NCBI RefSeq assembly: GCF_030123065.1
Contig: NZ_CP126093.1
Span: 1,430,001 to 1,494,000, forward strand
Source of the DNA: Neobacillus sp. DY30
Lineage (GTDB): Bacteria > Bacillota > Bacilli > Bacillales > Cytobacillaceae
Direction: 5' to 3'
DNA length: 64,000 nt
The notes under the pieces were generated by a model that ran no database searches, was not told the origin of the DNA, and saw nothing but the letters and a program-made list of their open reading frames with translations. Shown piece by piece: positions 25,136 through 33,811 of the stretch (the first letter of the stretch is position 1; each line of letters begins with the position of its first letter). Both the position numbers and the translations under genes were made by a program.

Positions 25136-26259
25136 GGCGCTTCAAGAGGTAATTTAATTGTAAATACTGTTAGTTCTGGACTTGACATACAGTGTAATGT
25201 ACCTTTATGTTTTTCAATGATTTCCTTACAAACAAAAAGACCAAGGCCGGTACCTAGTTTTTTTGTTGTGAAAAAAGGCTCAAAAATGGTTTTACTCAAC
25301 TCTGCAGGAATCATTGGTCCATTATTAGATATAGATAAAACCACATGTGAATTATTTTCTATGCAGCATTTTATTTCAATCGTTGGGTTTGGTATTCTAT
25401 GATGGTTTAAAACGTCAATGGCATTAAAAATAATATTAATGAAAACTTGTCTCATTTCATCTGCATATCCATAAAGATTGATATCGTCCACAATATCCTT
25501 TTTTATTTTTACCTTACCATCTAAAATACTTGGATATAAGAAATTTAACACTTCATCAATTAATTTATTTTGATTGAATTGTTCTTTTTCTTTACCTATT
25601 AGTTCTTTTTTAGATAATAATAAAAATTGTGAAATACGGAAATTAAGCTGATCCAGTTCACTTGAAATAATATCGAGATATTTCATTTCTGGGTGATCTG
25701 CTTTGAGAAGCTGGATAAACCCTTGTATAGAAGTAAGTGGGTTTCTAAATTCATGAATAAAACTTGATGTCATTTGTCCAAGAAGGGTTAAACGATCTTG
25801 ATGAGTTGAATCAATAAACATTGTTTTTTCTTCAATAATTTTGTTTTTAGCTTCTGTATAATGAGTAACTGCGTAATATAGAAATTTATCAAAACAAAAA
25901 TTTATGTTATTTATAGATTCTTGAAGATCCTCCCACTCTAGACCAGTCTTACTTAAATAGCTATATAAAACCGTTCTGCCAAGGTTAACATTATAAACAA
26001 AGTCTCCAATGTTAATATTTGCCAAGGCTCGTTCTTCAGAAATTTCTATCGCATACTTTTCAATAGAATCTAAGAGTTCCTTTTCACTCATGGTATGCAT
26101 GTTTAACACGATATTAAAAATGGCTATGCCATTTTGACTGATCTTATCTTTATAGGGATCTCCATTAGAAATAACAATGGAATTCTCCCACTCATGAAGC
26201 AATTGCTCTTTATTCTTTTCAAAAAAAGCTATTAAATCGATTCTTACTTCTGATAACAT
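25126..26259 (-). CDS. Soluble sensor histidine kinase
   Basis: This 377-residue kinase has no membrane segment. The N-terminal half (to about 150) looks like the HisK_N-type sensor domain found in Bacillus kinases. Then a HisKA domain with phosphoacceptor His about 169 in SSFIHEFRNPLTSIQGF and an HATPase_c with N-box NIIFNAIDVL, G1 LSISNNGP and G2 GTGLGLFVCKEI. GTG at 26262 is possible, but ATG at 26259 is eight bases from AGGAGG and preferred. No response regulator is adjacent, so it is an orphan kinase; a role like the Spo0 phosphorelay kinases is inference from the family. Confidence 0.85.
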   Translation of the reverse strand: MLSEVRIDLIAFFEKNKEQLLHEWENSIVISNGDPYKDKISQNGIAIFNIVLNMHTMSEKELLDSIEKYAIEISEERALANINIGDFVYNVNLGRTVLYSYLSKTGLEWEDLQESINNINFCFDKFLYYAVTHYTEAKNKIIEEKTMFIDSTHQDRLTLLGQMTSSFIHEFRNPLTSIQGFIQLLKADHPEMKYLDIISSELDQLNFRISQFLLLSKKELIGKEKEQFNQNKLIDEVLNFLYPSILDGKVKIKKDIVDDINLYGYADEMRQVFINIIFNAIDVLNHHRIPNPTIEIKCCIENNSHVVLSISNNGPMIPAELSKTIFEPFFTTKKLGTGLGLFVCKEIIEKHKGTLHCMSSPELTVFTIKLPLEAPSL

Positions 26260-26410
26260 CACAGTTTCCTCCTAAGACATTGCCGAACTGATTAAATTTA
26301 ATTCGTGATTATAGCTGGAAATCCCTTTAAATAATAATAGGTAAATTTTATCAATTTCTATCTGTGATTTTATAAGTATTTTAATTATATCATGAATGGA
26401 TGTTTTAACC

Positions 26411-26439
26411 TTGTAAAACTCCTATAAAAATAGTATATT
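26411..26439 (+). promoter_or_regulatory. Sigma-A-type promoter of the thiamine transporter transcript
   Basis: TTGTAA (26411-26416), 17-base spacer, TATATT (26434-26439), about 25 bases before the riboswitch. Confidence 0.6.
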
Positions 26440-26463
26440 CTTTAATGAAATAATTAAATATTT

Positions 26464-26554
26464 CCACAAGGGGAGCTGCTTTTTAGTGGCTGAGAGTGAA
26501 CGTTCGAGTTCTGACCCTATGAACCTGTTAGGTAACACTAGCGTAGGGATGTGG
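26464..26554 (+). ncRNA. TPP riboswitch (THI element)
   Basis: The THI-box signature is complete: GGGGAGC, CTGAGAGTGAA, GACCCT, GAACCTGTTAGGTAACAC and GCGTAGGGA, closed by CCACA / TGTGG. It binds thiamine pyrophosphate and controls the downstream transporter through the terminator at 26573. Confidence 0.97.
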
Positions 26555-26572
26555 TTTGCCGAAAATTAATGC

Positions 26573-26615
26573 AAGCAATGCAGACTTTCCTTATATGTCC
26601 TGCATTGCTTTTTTG
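26573..26615 (+). terminator. Riboswitch-controlled terminator
   Basis: The stem AAGCAATGCAG / CTGCATTGCTT is followed by TTTTTT, 18 bases after the TPP aptamer. It is expected to form when TPP is bound. Confidence 0.88.
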
Positions 26616-26695
26616 TTTATATGGCGCCATATGCATCTTTCAGTAATAACTATCGAACGTTCTCCCAAGATACAAATAAAATAGGGGGAACATGT

Positions 26696-27271
26696 ATGGA
26701 GAAAAAACGTAGTAACACATTATTTTTAGTAGAAGTAGCAGTATTTTCAGCATTAGCTTATTTATTGGATTTGGTTTCAGGATTGCTGTCACTAAAAATA
26801 TGGCCGCAGGGAGGGTCCATTTCCATTGCGATGATTCCCATTTTCCTAATGTCATTTCGTTGGGGTGTAAAGGGTGGTATCTTGTCTGGCTTTTTACTAG
26901 GATTACTTCAATTTATCCTCGGTTTTTCACAAATCTACACGCTTCTCCAAGGGATTATTGATTATGGTATTGCCTTTTCAGTAGTTGGTTTAGCAGGTAT
27001 TTTTGCTTCTCAAGTGAAAGACTCTCTTTCTAAAAATAATAGGAGAAAATGGGTCACATTTGTGTTGTTAGGGACATTTTTAGGCAGTGCACTACGATAT
27101 GCAGCCCATGTAATATCGGGAATTGTGTTTTTTGGTGAATATGCACCTGAAGGTCAGCCAGCAGCTGTATATTCCCTGCTATACAATGGAACCTATATGC
27201 TTCCAAGCTTTATCGTATGTGCGATTATTGTTATCCTAATCATAAATTCCGCACCGAAAAAAATGATATAG
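26696..27271 (+). CDS. thiT: Thiamine ECF transporter S component ThiT
   Basis: This 191-residue integral membrane protein is the substrate-binding (S) subunit of an energy-coupling-factor thiamine transporter (formerly YuaJ). Six hydrophobic helices are visible. The family's ligand-site features appear as SIAMIPIFLMSFRWG, an early LYxL-like stretch near the C-terminus (YSLLYNGTYMLP), and RYAAHVISG. The frame is open from 26621, but ATG at 26696 behind GGGGG fits the usual length. It is controlled by the TPP riboswitch. ECF energising subunits are encoded elsewhere. Confidence 0.95.
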   Translation: MEKKRSNTLFLVEVAVFSALAYLLDLVSGLLSLKIWPQGGSISIAMIPIFLMSFRWGVKGGILSGFLLGLLQFILGFSQIYTLLQGIIDYGIAFSVVGLAGIFASQVKDSLSKNNRRKWVTFVLLGTFLGSALRYAAHVISGIVFFGEYAPEGQPAAVYSLLYNGTYMLPSFIVCAIIVILIINSAPKKMI

Positions 27272-27277
27272 TTGTTG

Positions 27278-27312
27278 AAAAATAGAAAAGTCTGTGACTT
27301 TTCTATTTTTTT
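27278..27312 (+). terminator. Rho-independent terminator
   Basis: A perfect 15-base stem (AAAAATAGAAAAGTC and its complement) has a three-base loop and a T run after thiT. Confidence 0.9.
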
Positions 27313-27371
27313 TTCGAACATTTGTCACAAATTCAGCCATTTTTCAATGGTAAAATAATCATATAAATAAA

Positions 27372-27388
27372 GATAATCATTCTCAATT
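27372..27388 (+). promoter_or_regulatory. Fur box
   Basis: GATAATCATTCTCAATT fits the Fur consensus (GATAATGATTATCATTATC) with a few mismatches. It lies 22 bases before feoA. Confidence 0.65.
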
Positions 27389-27410
27389 AACCTATGTAAG
27401 GGTGATAGCG

Positions 27411-27635
27411 ATGTTCGGTTCGTTTAGAGTAGGAGATAAAGGGAAAATCATAGATATTTCGAAAGTTGGACATATGGTACAAAGACGGCTGCTGGACCTG
27501 GGAATAACAGAAGGTTCAGAAGTTTGTGTAAAATGTGTCATGCCTTTTGGGGGCCCAGTGATGATTGAATCCTGTGGACAATGTGTGGGTCTCCGCCGTA
27601 AAGAAGCGCGCTTAATAGAAGTGGAGAGAGTCTAA
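27411..27635 (+). CDS. feoA: Ferrous iron transport protein A
   Basis: This 74-residue SH3-like FeoA protein has the usual VGDKGKIIDI, MVQRRLLDLGITEGSEV and RRKEARLIEV blocks. GTG at 27402 opens the frame, but ATG at 27411 is better spaced from AAGGGTGA. The stop is immediately followed by the ATG of feoB. A Fur-like box stands upstream, so the operon is probably induced on iron limitation. Confidence 0.93.
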   Translation: MFGSFRVGDKGKIIDISKVGHMVQRRLLDLGITEGSEVCVKCVMPFGGPVMIESCGQCVGLRRKEARLIEVERV

Positions 27636-29642
27636 ATGGAAATCGCACTGATTGGAAACCCTAATACTGGAAAAACTTCATTGTTTAATAATCTAACAGG
27701 GTCCTATGAGTATGTTGGGAACTGGAGCGGTGTTACAGTTGAAAAGAAGGTCGGAGTTTTCAAGAATAATATTGGAAGATTAATTGATTTGCCAGGGGTT
27801 TATTCACTTAATCCATTATCAAAGGATGAAGGGGTAGTTACTGCCTATTTCTTAGAGGAACCAGTAGACAGGCTGCTTAATATTTTGGATGCTTCGCAAT
27901 TAGAGCGTAACTTACATTTAACATTACAATTGCTTGAATATGAAAAGCCTGCACTAATTGGTTTGAATATGGTGGATGTCGCTGTCAATCGAGGCATACA
28001 AATCGATACGGAAAAACTTTCCCAGATTTTAGGAGTACCAGTTGTTCCTGTTGTCGCAAGAAATGGTAAAGGCTGTGATCGATTAATAGAGGTCATTTCA
28101 ACTAGTTCAAATCATTCTAAGGTGAAAAAACATGTTTATTATGGACATGCAGTTGAAGACACGATTACCAAACTAAGCATTGAACTTAGAGGTAAAACCG
28201 ATCACTCCCCTAGATGGCTGGCACTTCAATTATTTGAGGGGAATCAGTATGTATTAAAGTACCTTTCTGACATTATAGAAACTACTAAACTTGAGTCATA
28301 CATTTCTCATCTAGAGTCTCTATTAATTCAAAAAAATGATACTGTAAAATCACTGTCAAACTATATTTACTTAAAAAGAAAAGAAGTTATTGAAAGTATT
28401 CTTAAAACCTCTGTTCGAAAAGTAAACTCCGTTGTACCACTTTCAGAGAAAATTGACGCTATTGTCACGAATCGTTATTTAGGAATGCCGATTTTTTTAA
28501 TATGTATGTATTTGATGTTTATGTTGACCTTTGATTGGCTGGGAACTCCATTATCAGACGGTCTGGATGTAATCCTAACTGGACCAGTGACATTAGGTAT
28601 CGAAAAATTCCTCGGGGTTATTCATGCCTCAGACTTCATACATGCTTTGATTATTGAAGGCCTGATTGCCGGCGTCGGTGGAGTACTTGTGTTTGTGCCG
28701 CAGATTTTTATTCTATTCTTTTTTATATCTTTATTAGAGGATTCTGGTTACATGGCGAGGGTTGCGCTTGTAATGGACAGAATTATGGAGTCCGCAGGGC
28801 TGAACGGAAAGGCATTTATTCCGATGATGATTGGATTTGGATGTAATGTACCAGGGATTATGGCGGCTAGAACTATTGAAACACCTCGTGAGAGATTTAT
28901 GACGATACTGTTAACTCCACTAATGTCATGTTCTGCACGATTACCAGTATACGCATTATTTGTTGGGGCATTTTTTGTCGGTCATAAAGCAATGGTGGTA
29001 TTAAGTCTGTATGTTCTAGGCATCGTTGTCGCTCTTGTTTTAGCAAAAATATTTACTAAAACACTCTTAAAATCAGAGACATCACTATTTGTCATTGAGC
29101 TGCCGCCTTATCGTCTTCCCCAAGTTCAATCGCTTTGGAGAAGCACCTGGGATAAGGGAAAGGGATTTATTAGAAAAGCCGGAACGTTCATCTTTGCTGG
29201 TTCCGTTTTCATTTGGCTTTTATCGTATTCTGGACCGAGTGGATTAAAAGTAAATATGGATGAAAGCTTTTTAGCGGCGATAGGAAATTTGTTTGCCCCG
29301 CTTTTAGAGCCAATTGGGTTCGGTACGTGGCAGGCAGCGGCTTCTTTAATAACGGGTTTCCTGGCAAAAGAAGCAATAATCTCAACGATGAATATTATTT
29401 ACTTTGTTCCTGAGAATGCAAGTTTGCAAGGTTTATTGAGTGATTTTTACACACCGCTTGCCGCCTATAGTTTTATGGTTTTTATTTTATTATATATTCC
29501 TTGTTTAGCAACTGCAGCTACTATTTATAAAGAAACAGGCTCAAAGAAATGGACTGCATTTTCCATTCTTTACTCACTATTTATTGCATATATTTTGTGC
29601 TTAGTTATTTATCAGGGTGGTAAACTTTTGGGACTGGCTTAA
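27636..29642 (+). CDS. feoB: Ferrous iron transporter FeoB
   Basis: This 668-residue protein has an N-terminal G domain (G1 GNPNTGKT at about 7-14, G3 DLPG, G4 NMVD), a helical spacer, and a C-terminal membrane domain with the two Gate motifs (MARVALVMDRIMESAGLNGKAF..GCNVPG and a later LAKEAII region). It imports ferrous iron across the cytoplasmic membrane. It starts directly at the feoA stop behind GGAGAG and is followed by a small Cys-rich membrane protein. Confidence 0.96.
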   Translation: MEIALIGNPNTGKTSLFNNLTGSYEYVGNWSGVTVEKKVGVFKNNIGRLIDLPGVYSLNPLSKDEGVVTAYFLEEPVDRLLNILDASQLERNLHLTLQLLEYEKPALIGLNMVDVAVNRGIQIDTEKLSQILGVPVVPVVARNGKGCDRLIEVISTSSNHSKVKKHVYYGHAVEDTITKLSIELRGKTDHSPRWLALQLFEGNQYVLKYLSDIIETTKLESYISHLESLLIQKNDTVKSLSNYIYLKRKEVIESILKTSVRKVNSVVPLSEKIDAIVTNRYLGMPIFLICMYLMFMLTFDWLGTPLSDGLDVILTGPVTLGIEKFLGVIHASDFIHALIIEGLIAGVGGVLVFVPQIFILFFFISLLEDSGYMARVALVMDRIMESAGLNGKAFIPMMIGFGCNVPGIMAARTIETPRERFMTILLTPLMSCSARLPVYALFVGAFFVGHKAMVVLSLYVLGIVVALVLAKIFTKTLLKSETSLFVIELPPYRLPQVQSLWRSTWDKGKGFIRKAGTFIFAGSVFIWLLSYSGPSGLKVNMDESFLAAIGNLFAPLLEPIGFGTWQAAASLITGFLAKEAIISTMNIIYFVPENASLQGLLSDFYTPLAAYSFMVFILLYIPCLATAATIYKETGSKKWTAFSILYSLFIAYILCLVIYQGGKLLGLA

Positions 29643-29660
29643 GAATGGAGGGTGCGGGGG

Positions 29661-29825
29661 ATGTTAGCGAATTTAGGAAGTATCATAATTGGCACTGCAA
29701 TTTTTGGGTACGCTGCTTGGGCATTAGTGAAGTTCATTAATAAATCAAAAAAAGGGAAATGTGCTGCTTGTGAACTTGAAAAGACCTGTTCTAGTCAAAG
29801 TTCATGCGGGCCTTCACCAAAATAA
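29661..29825 (+). CDS. FeoB-associated Cys-rich membrane protein
   Basis: This 54-residue protein has one N-terminal membrane helix (LGSIIIGTAIFGYAAWALV), a basic stretch, and a C-terminal tail with four Cys (CAAC..TC..SC). This is the pattern of the FeoB-associated family, which takes the place of FeoC in many Firmicutes. It lies 18 bases after feoB with GGAGGGTGCGGGGG before ATG, and a terminator follows. Confidence 0.85.
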   Translation: MLANLGSIIIGTAIFGYAAWALVKFINKSKKGKCAACELEKTCSSQSSCGPSPK

Positions 29826-29832
29826 ATCCTTC

Positions 29833-29868
29833 AAACTGCTATACATTTATTGATAGCAGTTTTTTTCT
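29833..29868 (+). terminator. Rho-independent terminator
   Basis: AAACTGCTAT / ATAGCAGTTT followed by TTTT, ending the feo operon. Confidence 0.85.
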
Positions 29869-29930
29869 TTTCATTATGATAGAACTTGTATAAAATTACA
29901 CTAATAGGCGTTTCGAAGGAAGGGTTTTAA

Positions 29931-30386
29931 TTGAATAGGGATGAAATTATTAGGCTGGTTTCTGATAAACTACGATTAATTCGCACAGAAGCAGGATATA
30001 CGCAGGATAAGATGGCGGAAATCATTGGTGTTTCAAAAAAAACCTTGGTTCAAATTGAAAAAGGAAGAGTGCTGGCAGGCTGGTCTACCGTTGTCACCAT
30101 TTGTGCTTTATTTAGAGAAGCAGAGACCGTCCAATTTTTATTCGGAAATGAGCCACTCGAAGTATTGGAAACTGTAGCACGCGAAGGAATCGATTATCGA
30201 AGGATGAAAACCTTCGGAGGTAAAATTTGGTGGCGTGAAGTCTTAAGAAAGAACGGCTTTATCCTCCAGCAGAATATTCTTAGTAAACATTTCCGAATAT
30301 TAGATGATAAACACTATCGGGTATACAGCAGCTTTGACGAAAAACAGGCAAAAATTCGCTTTAAAGAATTAATCAAGAACGAATAA
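29931..30386 (+). CDS. XRE-family transcriptional regulator
   Basis: This 151-residue protein has an N-terminal Cro/cI-type helix-turn-helix (about residues 10-65: LRLIRTEAGYTQDKMAEIIGVSKKTLVQIEKGR) and a C-terminal domain with FGGKIWWREV and a basic end, not recognised as a ligand-binding fold. It starts at TTG behind GGAAGGG. It is a single-gene unit between two terminators; the target is unknown. Confidence 0.8.
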   Translation: MNRDEIIRLVSDKLRLIRTEAGYTQDKMAEIIGVSKKTLVQIEKGRVLAGWSTVVTICALFREAETVQFLFGNEPLEVLETVAREGIDYRRMKTFGGKIWWREVLRKNGFILQQNILSKHFRILDDKHYRVYSSFDEKQAKIRFKELIKNE

Positions 30387-30387
30387 A

Positions 30388-30422
30388 GAAAAGCATTCGA
30401 ATTTGAGTGCTTTTCTTTTTTT
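30388..30422 (+). terminator. Rho-independent terminator
   Basis: GAAAAGCATTC / GAGTGCTTTTC (one G-T pair) followed by a T run. Confidence 0.8.
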
Positions 30423-30494
30423 ATTGGTTAATTTTTCCCCTTTTTGGGAAAAAGAAAATGATGTCCTTCATCTCATATCTTTTAAGGAGGAATT

Positions 30495-32525
30495 ATGAAA
30501 AAGGTAGTGAACAACTGGAAGCGATGGCATATGAATCAGGTGATGGTTCTCTCGTTTTCTCTTTTAATTTTGGGCTTCCTAGGGATTGTGTATGCTTATT
30601 CCATGGATGCGGATATTTCTTCACTTAAGAATGAACTTCCCCAGGCAACCGTATTTTATGATTTAAATGGCGAGGTTGCGAGTAAAGTATCAGCGAATAA
30701 GAATGAAGGTATTTCAATTGAACAGGTACCAGAATCATTGAAAAATGCTGTGATTGCAATAGAGGACCGTCGGTTTTATGAGCACCATGGTGTCGATTAT
30801 ATTGGTATTACGAGAGCACTTATTCGGGACATAAAAGCTGGTGGAATGGTAGAAGGCGGCAGTACGATTACCCAGCAATTAACAAAAAACACGTTACTCA
30901 CCTCTCAAAAAACCCTAAAGAGAAAAATTGACGAAGTGTTTTTAGCAATGGAAATTGAGAAACAATACAGCAAAGCAGAAATCCTTCAAATGTACCTAAA
31001 TCAAATCTATTTTGGTGATGGTGCATGGGGAATTAAGCATGCAGCAAGCAATTATTTTGGCAAAGAGGTCAAGGACCTTACTATTAGTGAATCTGCGTTA
31101 CTAGCAGGTCTAATAAAAGCACCCTCTTCTCTAAATCCCTATCAGCACTTAGATCGTGCAACTAAGAGGAGAAATCTTGTACTCGCTCAAATGAAGAACC
31201 AAGGCTATATAACATCACAGCAATATGTTCAGGCGTTAGATGAGAGGGTCATTCTTAAGAATAAGGGCGGAGACCCATTTCGAGGAAAGTATCCACACTA
31301 TGTGGATCAAGTTTTTGAAGAAGCTATTAATGTCTATCATTTATCACAGGATGAATTACTAACAGGAGGTTATCAAATATACACAGAACTCGATCCTGCT
31401 ATGCAAAATGCAATGGAAAAAACGTATCAAAGAGATGATTTATTTCCAAGAGGATCAGACCGGCTCGTACAAAGCGGCGGGATATTACTTGATCCAAAAA
31501 CAGGCGGAATCCGCGCAATTGTTGGCGGACGAGGGGAGCATACTTTTAGGGGTTATAATCGTGCTACGCAATTAAAGGCACAGCCAGGTTCTTCTATTAA
31601 ACCGATTGCTGTCTTTACACCTGCACTCGAAGCTGGTTGGAAAATAACAGATCTGTTAAAGGATGAACCTATGAACTTTGGTGAATATGAGCCAAAAAAT
31701 TATAATCATGAATATGCTGGGGAAGTGCCGATGTATGAAGCAGTCAAAGATTCAAAAAATGTTCCAGCAGTCTGGTTATTAAATGAAATAGGAATAGAAA
31801 AGGGAGTGGATTCAACTAGACGTTTTGGAATACCATTACAAAAAGGTGATCGTAATCTATCACTAGCACTCGGCGGCTTAGAACAAGGTGTATCGCCGCT
31901 TGTAATGGCTGAGGCATATTCCGTCTTCCCTAACAATGGAGTTAGAATAAAAGCTCATGTAATAAAGAAAATAGTCGATGCCGAGGGTGACGTAGTTGCT
32001 GAATGGAAGGAAAAAAAGGAAAAAGTCACGACAAAATCTATAACTAATCGTATTAACACCATGCTTCTCGGAGTGGTTGAGCATGGATCTGGAAAAAGCG
32101 CACAAATCTCGGGAAGGGAAATTGCCGGGAAGACAGGCTCGACGCAAGTACCACTTGAAGGGGTCACAGGGGTCAAGGACCAGTGGTTTGTTGGCTATTC
32201 CCCACAACTAGTTGGAGCAGTGTGGGTGGGATACGATAAAACAGATGAAAATCACTACTTGAACACTACAAGCGGTGCGGGAGCAGCTATTCTTTTTAGA
32301 GAAGTAATGAAAGAAGCATTAAAAGGTACACCTTCTAGCAGTTTTGGCGTCCCGCACATTGACACTTTGATTAAAAAGAAGGAAGAGGCAGAGGCAGAAC
32401 AGAACCGAAAATCACTTGAAGAGCATTTTAGAAAGAGTTCAAGTAAATGGGAAGAAAGGTGGAGAAAACAAAAAGAAAAGTGGGAAAAGCGTTGGAAAAA
32501 ATTTGGTCCGGACATAAATCATTAA
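30495..32525 (+). CDS. pbpF: Class A penicillin-binding protein (PBP2c/PbpF-like)
   Basis: This 676-residue bifunctional peptidoglycan synthase has an N-terminal membrane anchor (residues about 16-35), a family 51 glycosyltransferase domain with catalytic Glu in AIEDRRFYEH and GGSTITQQLTKN, and a transpeptidase with S366-S-I-K369, SKN near 418 and KTGST near 545. The blocks around NYNHEYAGEV and SKNVPAVWLLNEIG are what I recall for B. subtilis PbpF, a forespore-expressed enzyme. It ends earlier than PbpF and carries instead a charged tail of about 50 residues with repeated W..RW(R/K)K units. ATG follows AAGGAGG. Confidence 0.85.
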   Translation: MKKVVNNWKRWHMNQVMVLSFSLLILGFLGIVYAYSMDADISSLKNELPQATVFYDLNGEVASKVSANKNEGISIEQVPESLKNAVIAIEDRRFYEHHGVDYIGITRALIRDIKAGGMVEGGSTITQQLTKNTLLTSQKTLKRKIDEVFLAMEIEKQYSKAEILQMYLNQIYFGDGAWGIKHAASNYFGKEVKDLTISESALLAGLIKAPSSLNPYQHLDRATKRRNLVLAQMKNQGYITSQQYVQALDERVILKNKGGDPFRGKYPHYVDQVFEEAINVYHLSQDELLTGGYQIYTELDPAMQNAMEKTYQRDDLFPRGSDRLVQSGGILLDPKTGGIRAIVGGRGEHTFRGYNRATQLKAQPGSSIKPIAVFTPALEAGWKITDLLKDEPMNFGEYEPKNYNHEYAGEVPMYEAVKDSKNVPAVWLLNEIGIEKGVDSTRRFGIPLQKGDRNLSLALGGLEQGVSPLVMAEAYSVFPNNGVRIKAHVIKKIVDAEGDVVAEWKEKKEKVTTKSITNRINTMLLGVVEHGSGKSAQISGREIAGKTGSTQVPLEGVTGVKDQWFVGYSPQLVGAVWVGYDKTDENHYLNTTSGAGAAILFREVMKEALKGTPSSSFGVPHIDTLIKKKEEAEAEQNRKSLEEHFRKSSSKWEERWRKQKEKWEKRWKKFGPDINH

Positions 32526-32529
32526 AAGG

Positions 32530-32557
32530 AAGGCACGAAGAGATATTCGTGCCTTTT
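32530..32557 (+). terminator. Rho-independent terminator
   Basis: AAGGCACGAA / TTCGTGCCTT followed by TT after the PBP gene. Confidence 0.78.
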
Positions 32558-32588
32558 GTGTTAGAATTAAATTTATTTACCAAAATAA

Positions 32589-32613
32589 TGAACGAAATAC
32601 TTACTTGCACGTC
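32589..32613 (+). promoter_or_regulatory. Sigma-Y-type autoregulatory promoter
   Basis: TGAACG (32589-32594), 15-base spacer, CGTC (32610-32613). This matches the -35/-10 elements described for the B. subtilis sigY promoter. Confidence 0.75.
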
Positions 32614-32660
32614 TTATACATAGAAAAAAGGGTAGATGGGGGAAAGAGAGGACAAGTGTG

Positions 32661-33218
32661 ATGGATCCGTTAATAAAAAGTGCACAAGAAGGGGATCATC
32701 TAGCATTTGCCATGTTGTTTAAAGAAAACTATCCGTTCCTTGTAAAGTATTTAATGAAAATAACCATGAATCCAGATGTGGCAGAGGAACTAGCTCAAGA
32801 AACAATGGCAAAATGTATTCAAAAAATTCATCTCTATAATGGTCAAAGTAAATTTTCGACTTGGCTGATTTCCATTGCCACTAATACTTATATTGACCAA
32901 TGTAGAAGGCAAAAGAGAGAAAACAAATGGAAAGGACAAGAAGAAGTATTTCGAAAACTAAAATGGCATTTTGAAAGCCGGAATGAGGAATGGAACGATG
33001 CACTAGAGGCATTAGGTAAATTACCAGTAGACGTTCGGGTTCCCATTGTACTGAAGCATTACTATGGATACTCATATGATGAAATTGGTGCATGGATGAA
33101 AATTTCCTCAGGAACGGTGAAATCTAGAGTTCATAATGGAATTTTGGCAGTAAGAAGGGAGCTGAAACTAGGTGAAGAAACAGAAGGTCGTTATACTAGA
33201 CAACGAACAACAAAATAA
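32661..33218 (+). CDS. sigY: ECF sigma factor SigY
   Basis: This ECF-type sigma factor of about 185 residues has region 2 (FKENYPFLVKYLMKIT..VAEELAQETMAKCIQKI..FSTWLISIATN) and region 4 (LPVDVRVPIVLKHYYGYSYDEIGAWMKISSGTVKSRVHNGI). GTG at 32658 precedes ATG at 32661; both lie after GAGAGG and ATG is better spaced. The sigY assignment rests on the TGAACG/CGTC promoter and on the two YxlC- and YxlD/E-like genes that follow and overlap it. The C-terminal tail overlaps the next gene by 47 bases. Confidence 0.85.
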   Translation: MDPLIKSAQEGDHLAFAMLFKENYPFLVKYLMKITMNPDVAEELAQETMAKCIQKIHLYNGQSKFSTWLISIATNTYIDQCRRQKRENKWKGQEEVFRKLKWHFESRNEEWNDALEALGKLPVDVRVPIVLKHYYGYSYDEIGAWMKISSGTVKSRVHNGILAVRRELKLGEETEGRYTRQRTTK

Positions 33219-33522
33219 TCATGACTTGGATGCTATTCACAAACTGCAGGATGGGTTAAGCAAGGTTGATCAATTCCCTGTCTATACTCCGGATCTACAA
33301 TGGTTTGAAAATATGGTAATAACCGAGAAGGAAAATAGCAGAAAAAACTTGAGAAAAGAATTATCCTTATTTCTCATGATTGCATTATTCATTTTAAGTG
33401 GAATCATAGTCTCTTTTTATCAAATGCCAATTGTTTTTCTCTTCATACAAATAATCACTTCGGTTTTTATTGCATTCTACACAATTACCGGATTTCGTAA
33501 GAAGGTGAATATCAATGAGTAA
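33172..33522 (+). CDS. yxlC: YxlC-like membrane protein, predicted SigY anti-sigma component
   Basis: This 116-residue protein has a soluble N-terminal half and two C-terminal membrane helices (LFLMIALFILSGIIVSFY and FLFIQIITSVFIAFYTITG). This is the layout of YxlC of B. subtilis, which with YxlD/E restrains SigY. The start is GTG behind AAGGGAG, inside the sigY reading frame. It overlaps the next gene by eight bases. Confidence 0.7.
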   Translation: MKKQKVVILDNEQQNNHDLDAIHKLQDGLSKVDQFPVYTPDLQWFENMVITEKENSRKNLRKELSLFLMIALFILSGIIVSFYQMPIVFLFIQIITSVFIAFYTITGFRKKVNINE

Positions 33523-33715
33523 TGAATTATCACCAACTGTGATCATTTTCGTTGCTGCTGTCCTTTTAGTGCAAAGTATCTTTTTATTTTTAGATGCAAG
33601 GAAACGCAATCACAACTATTGGTTATGGGGAATCGTCGGTCTTATTCAAGCTCCAATGCCAACACTTTTTTACTTAATATTTGTTCGTAAGATTTTTCGA
33701 AAAAGGGCTGATTAA
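33515..33715 (+). CDS. YxlD/YxlE-like small membrane protein, predicted SigY anti-sigma component
   Basis: This 66-residue protein has two membrane helices (VIIFVAAVLLVQSIFLFLDA and WGIVGLIQAPMPTLFYLIFV) separated by a basic loop RKRNHNYWL. The shape is that of phospholipase-D nuclease N-terminal-like small membrane proteins such as YxlD/YxlE of the sigY operon. ATG follows AAGGTG. No yxlFG transporter genes follow, unlike B. subtilis; instead the bmr leader comes next. Confidence 0.65.
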   Translation: MSNELSPTVIIFVAAVLLVQSIFLFLDARKRNHNYWLWGIVGLIQAPMPTLFYLIFVRKIFRKRAD

Positions 33716-33744
33716 TCATCTGGAAAAATTCTGAAAAATAGGAA

Positions 33745-33771
33745 TTGACATATAAATAAACTGGTGATAAT
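33745..33771 (+). promoter_or_regulatory. Sigma-A-type promoter of the bmr leader
   Basis: TTGACA is followed by GATAAT after 15 bases (or TAATCT after 17), about 45 bases before the leader ORF. Confidence 0.65.
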
Positions 33772-33811
33772 CTAACAAAGGATGTAAAAAAAGGAAAAGG
33801 AGGGTTACAAA

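Noticed and set aside
31878..32207. 109-codon minus-strand frame
   Set aside because: It is antisense to the transpeptidase domain of the PBP gene and has no start signal.
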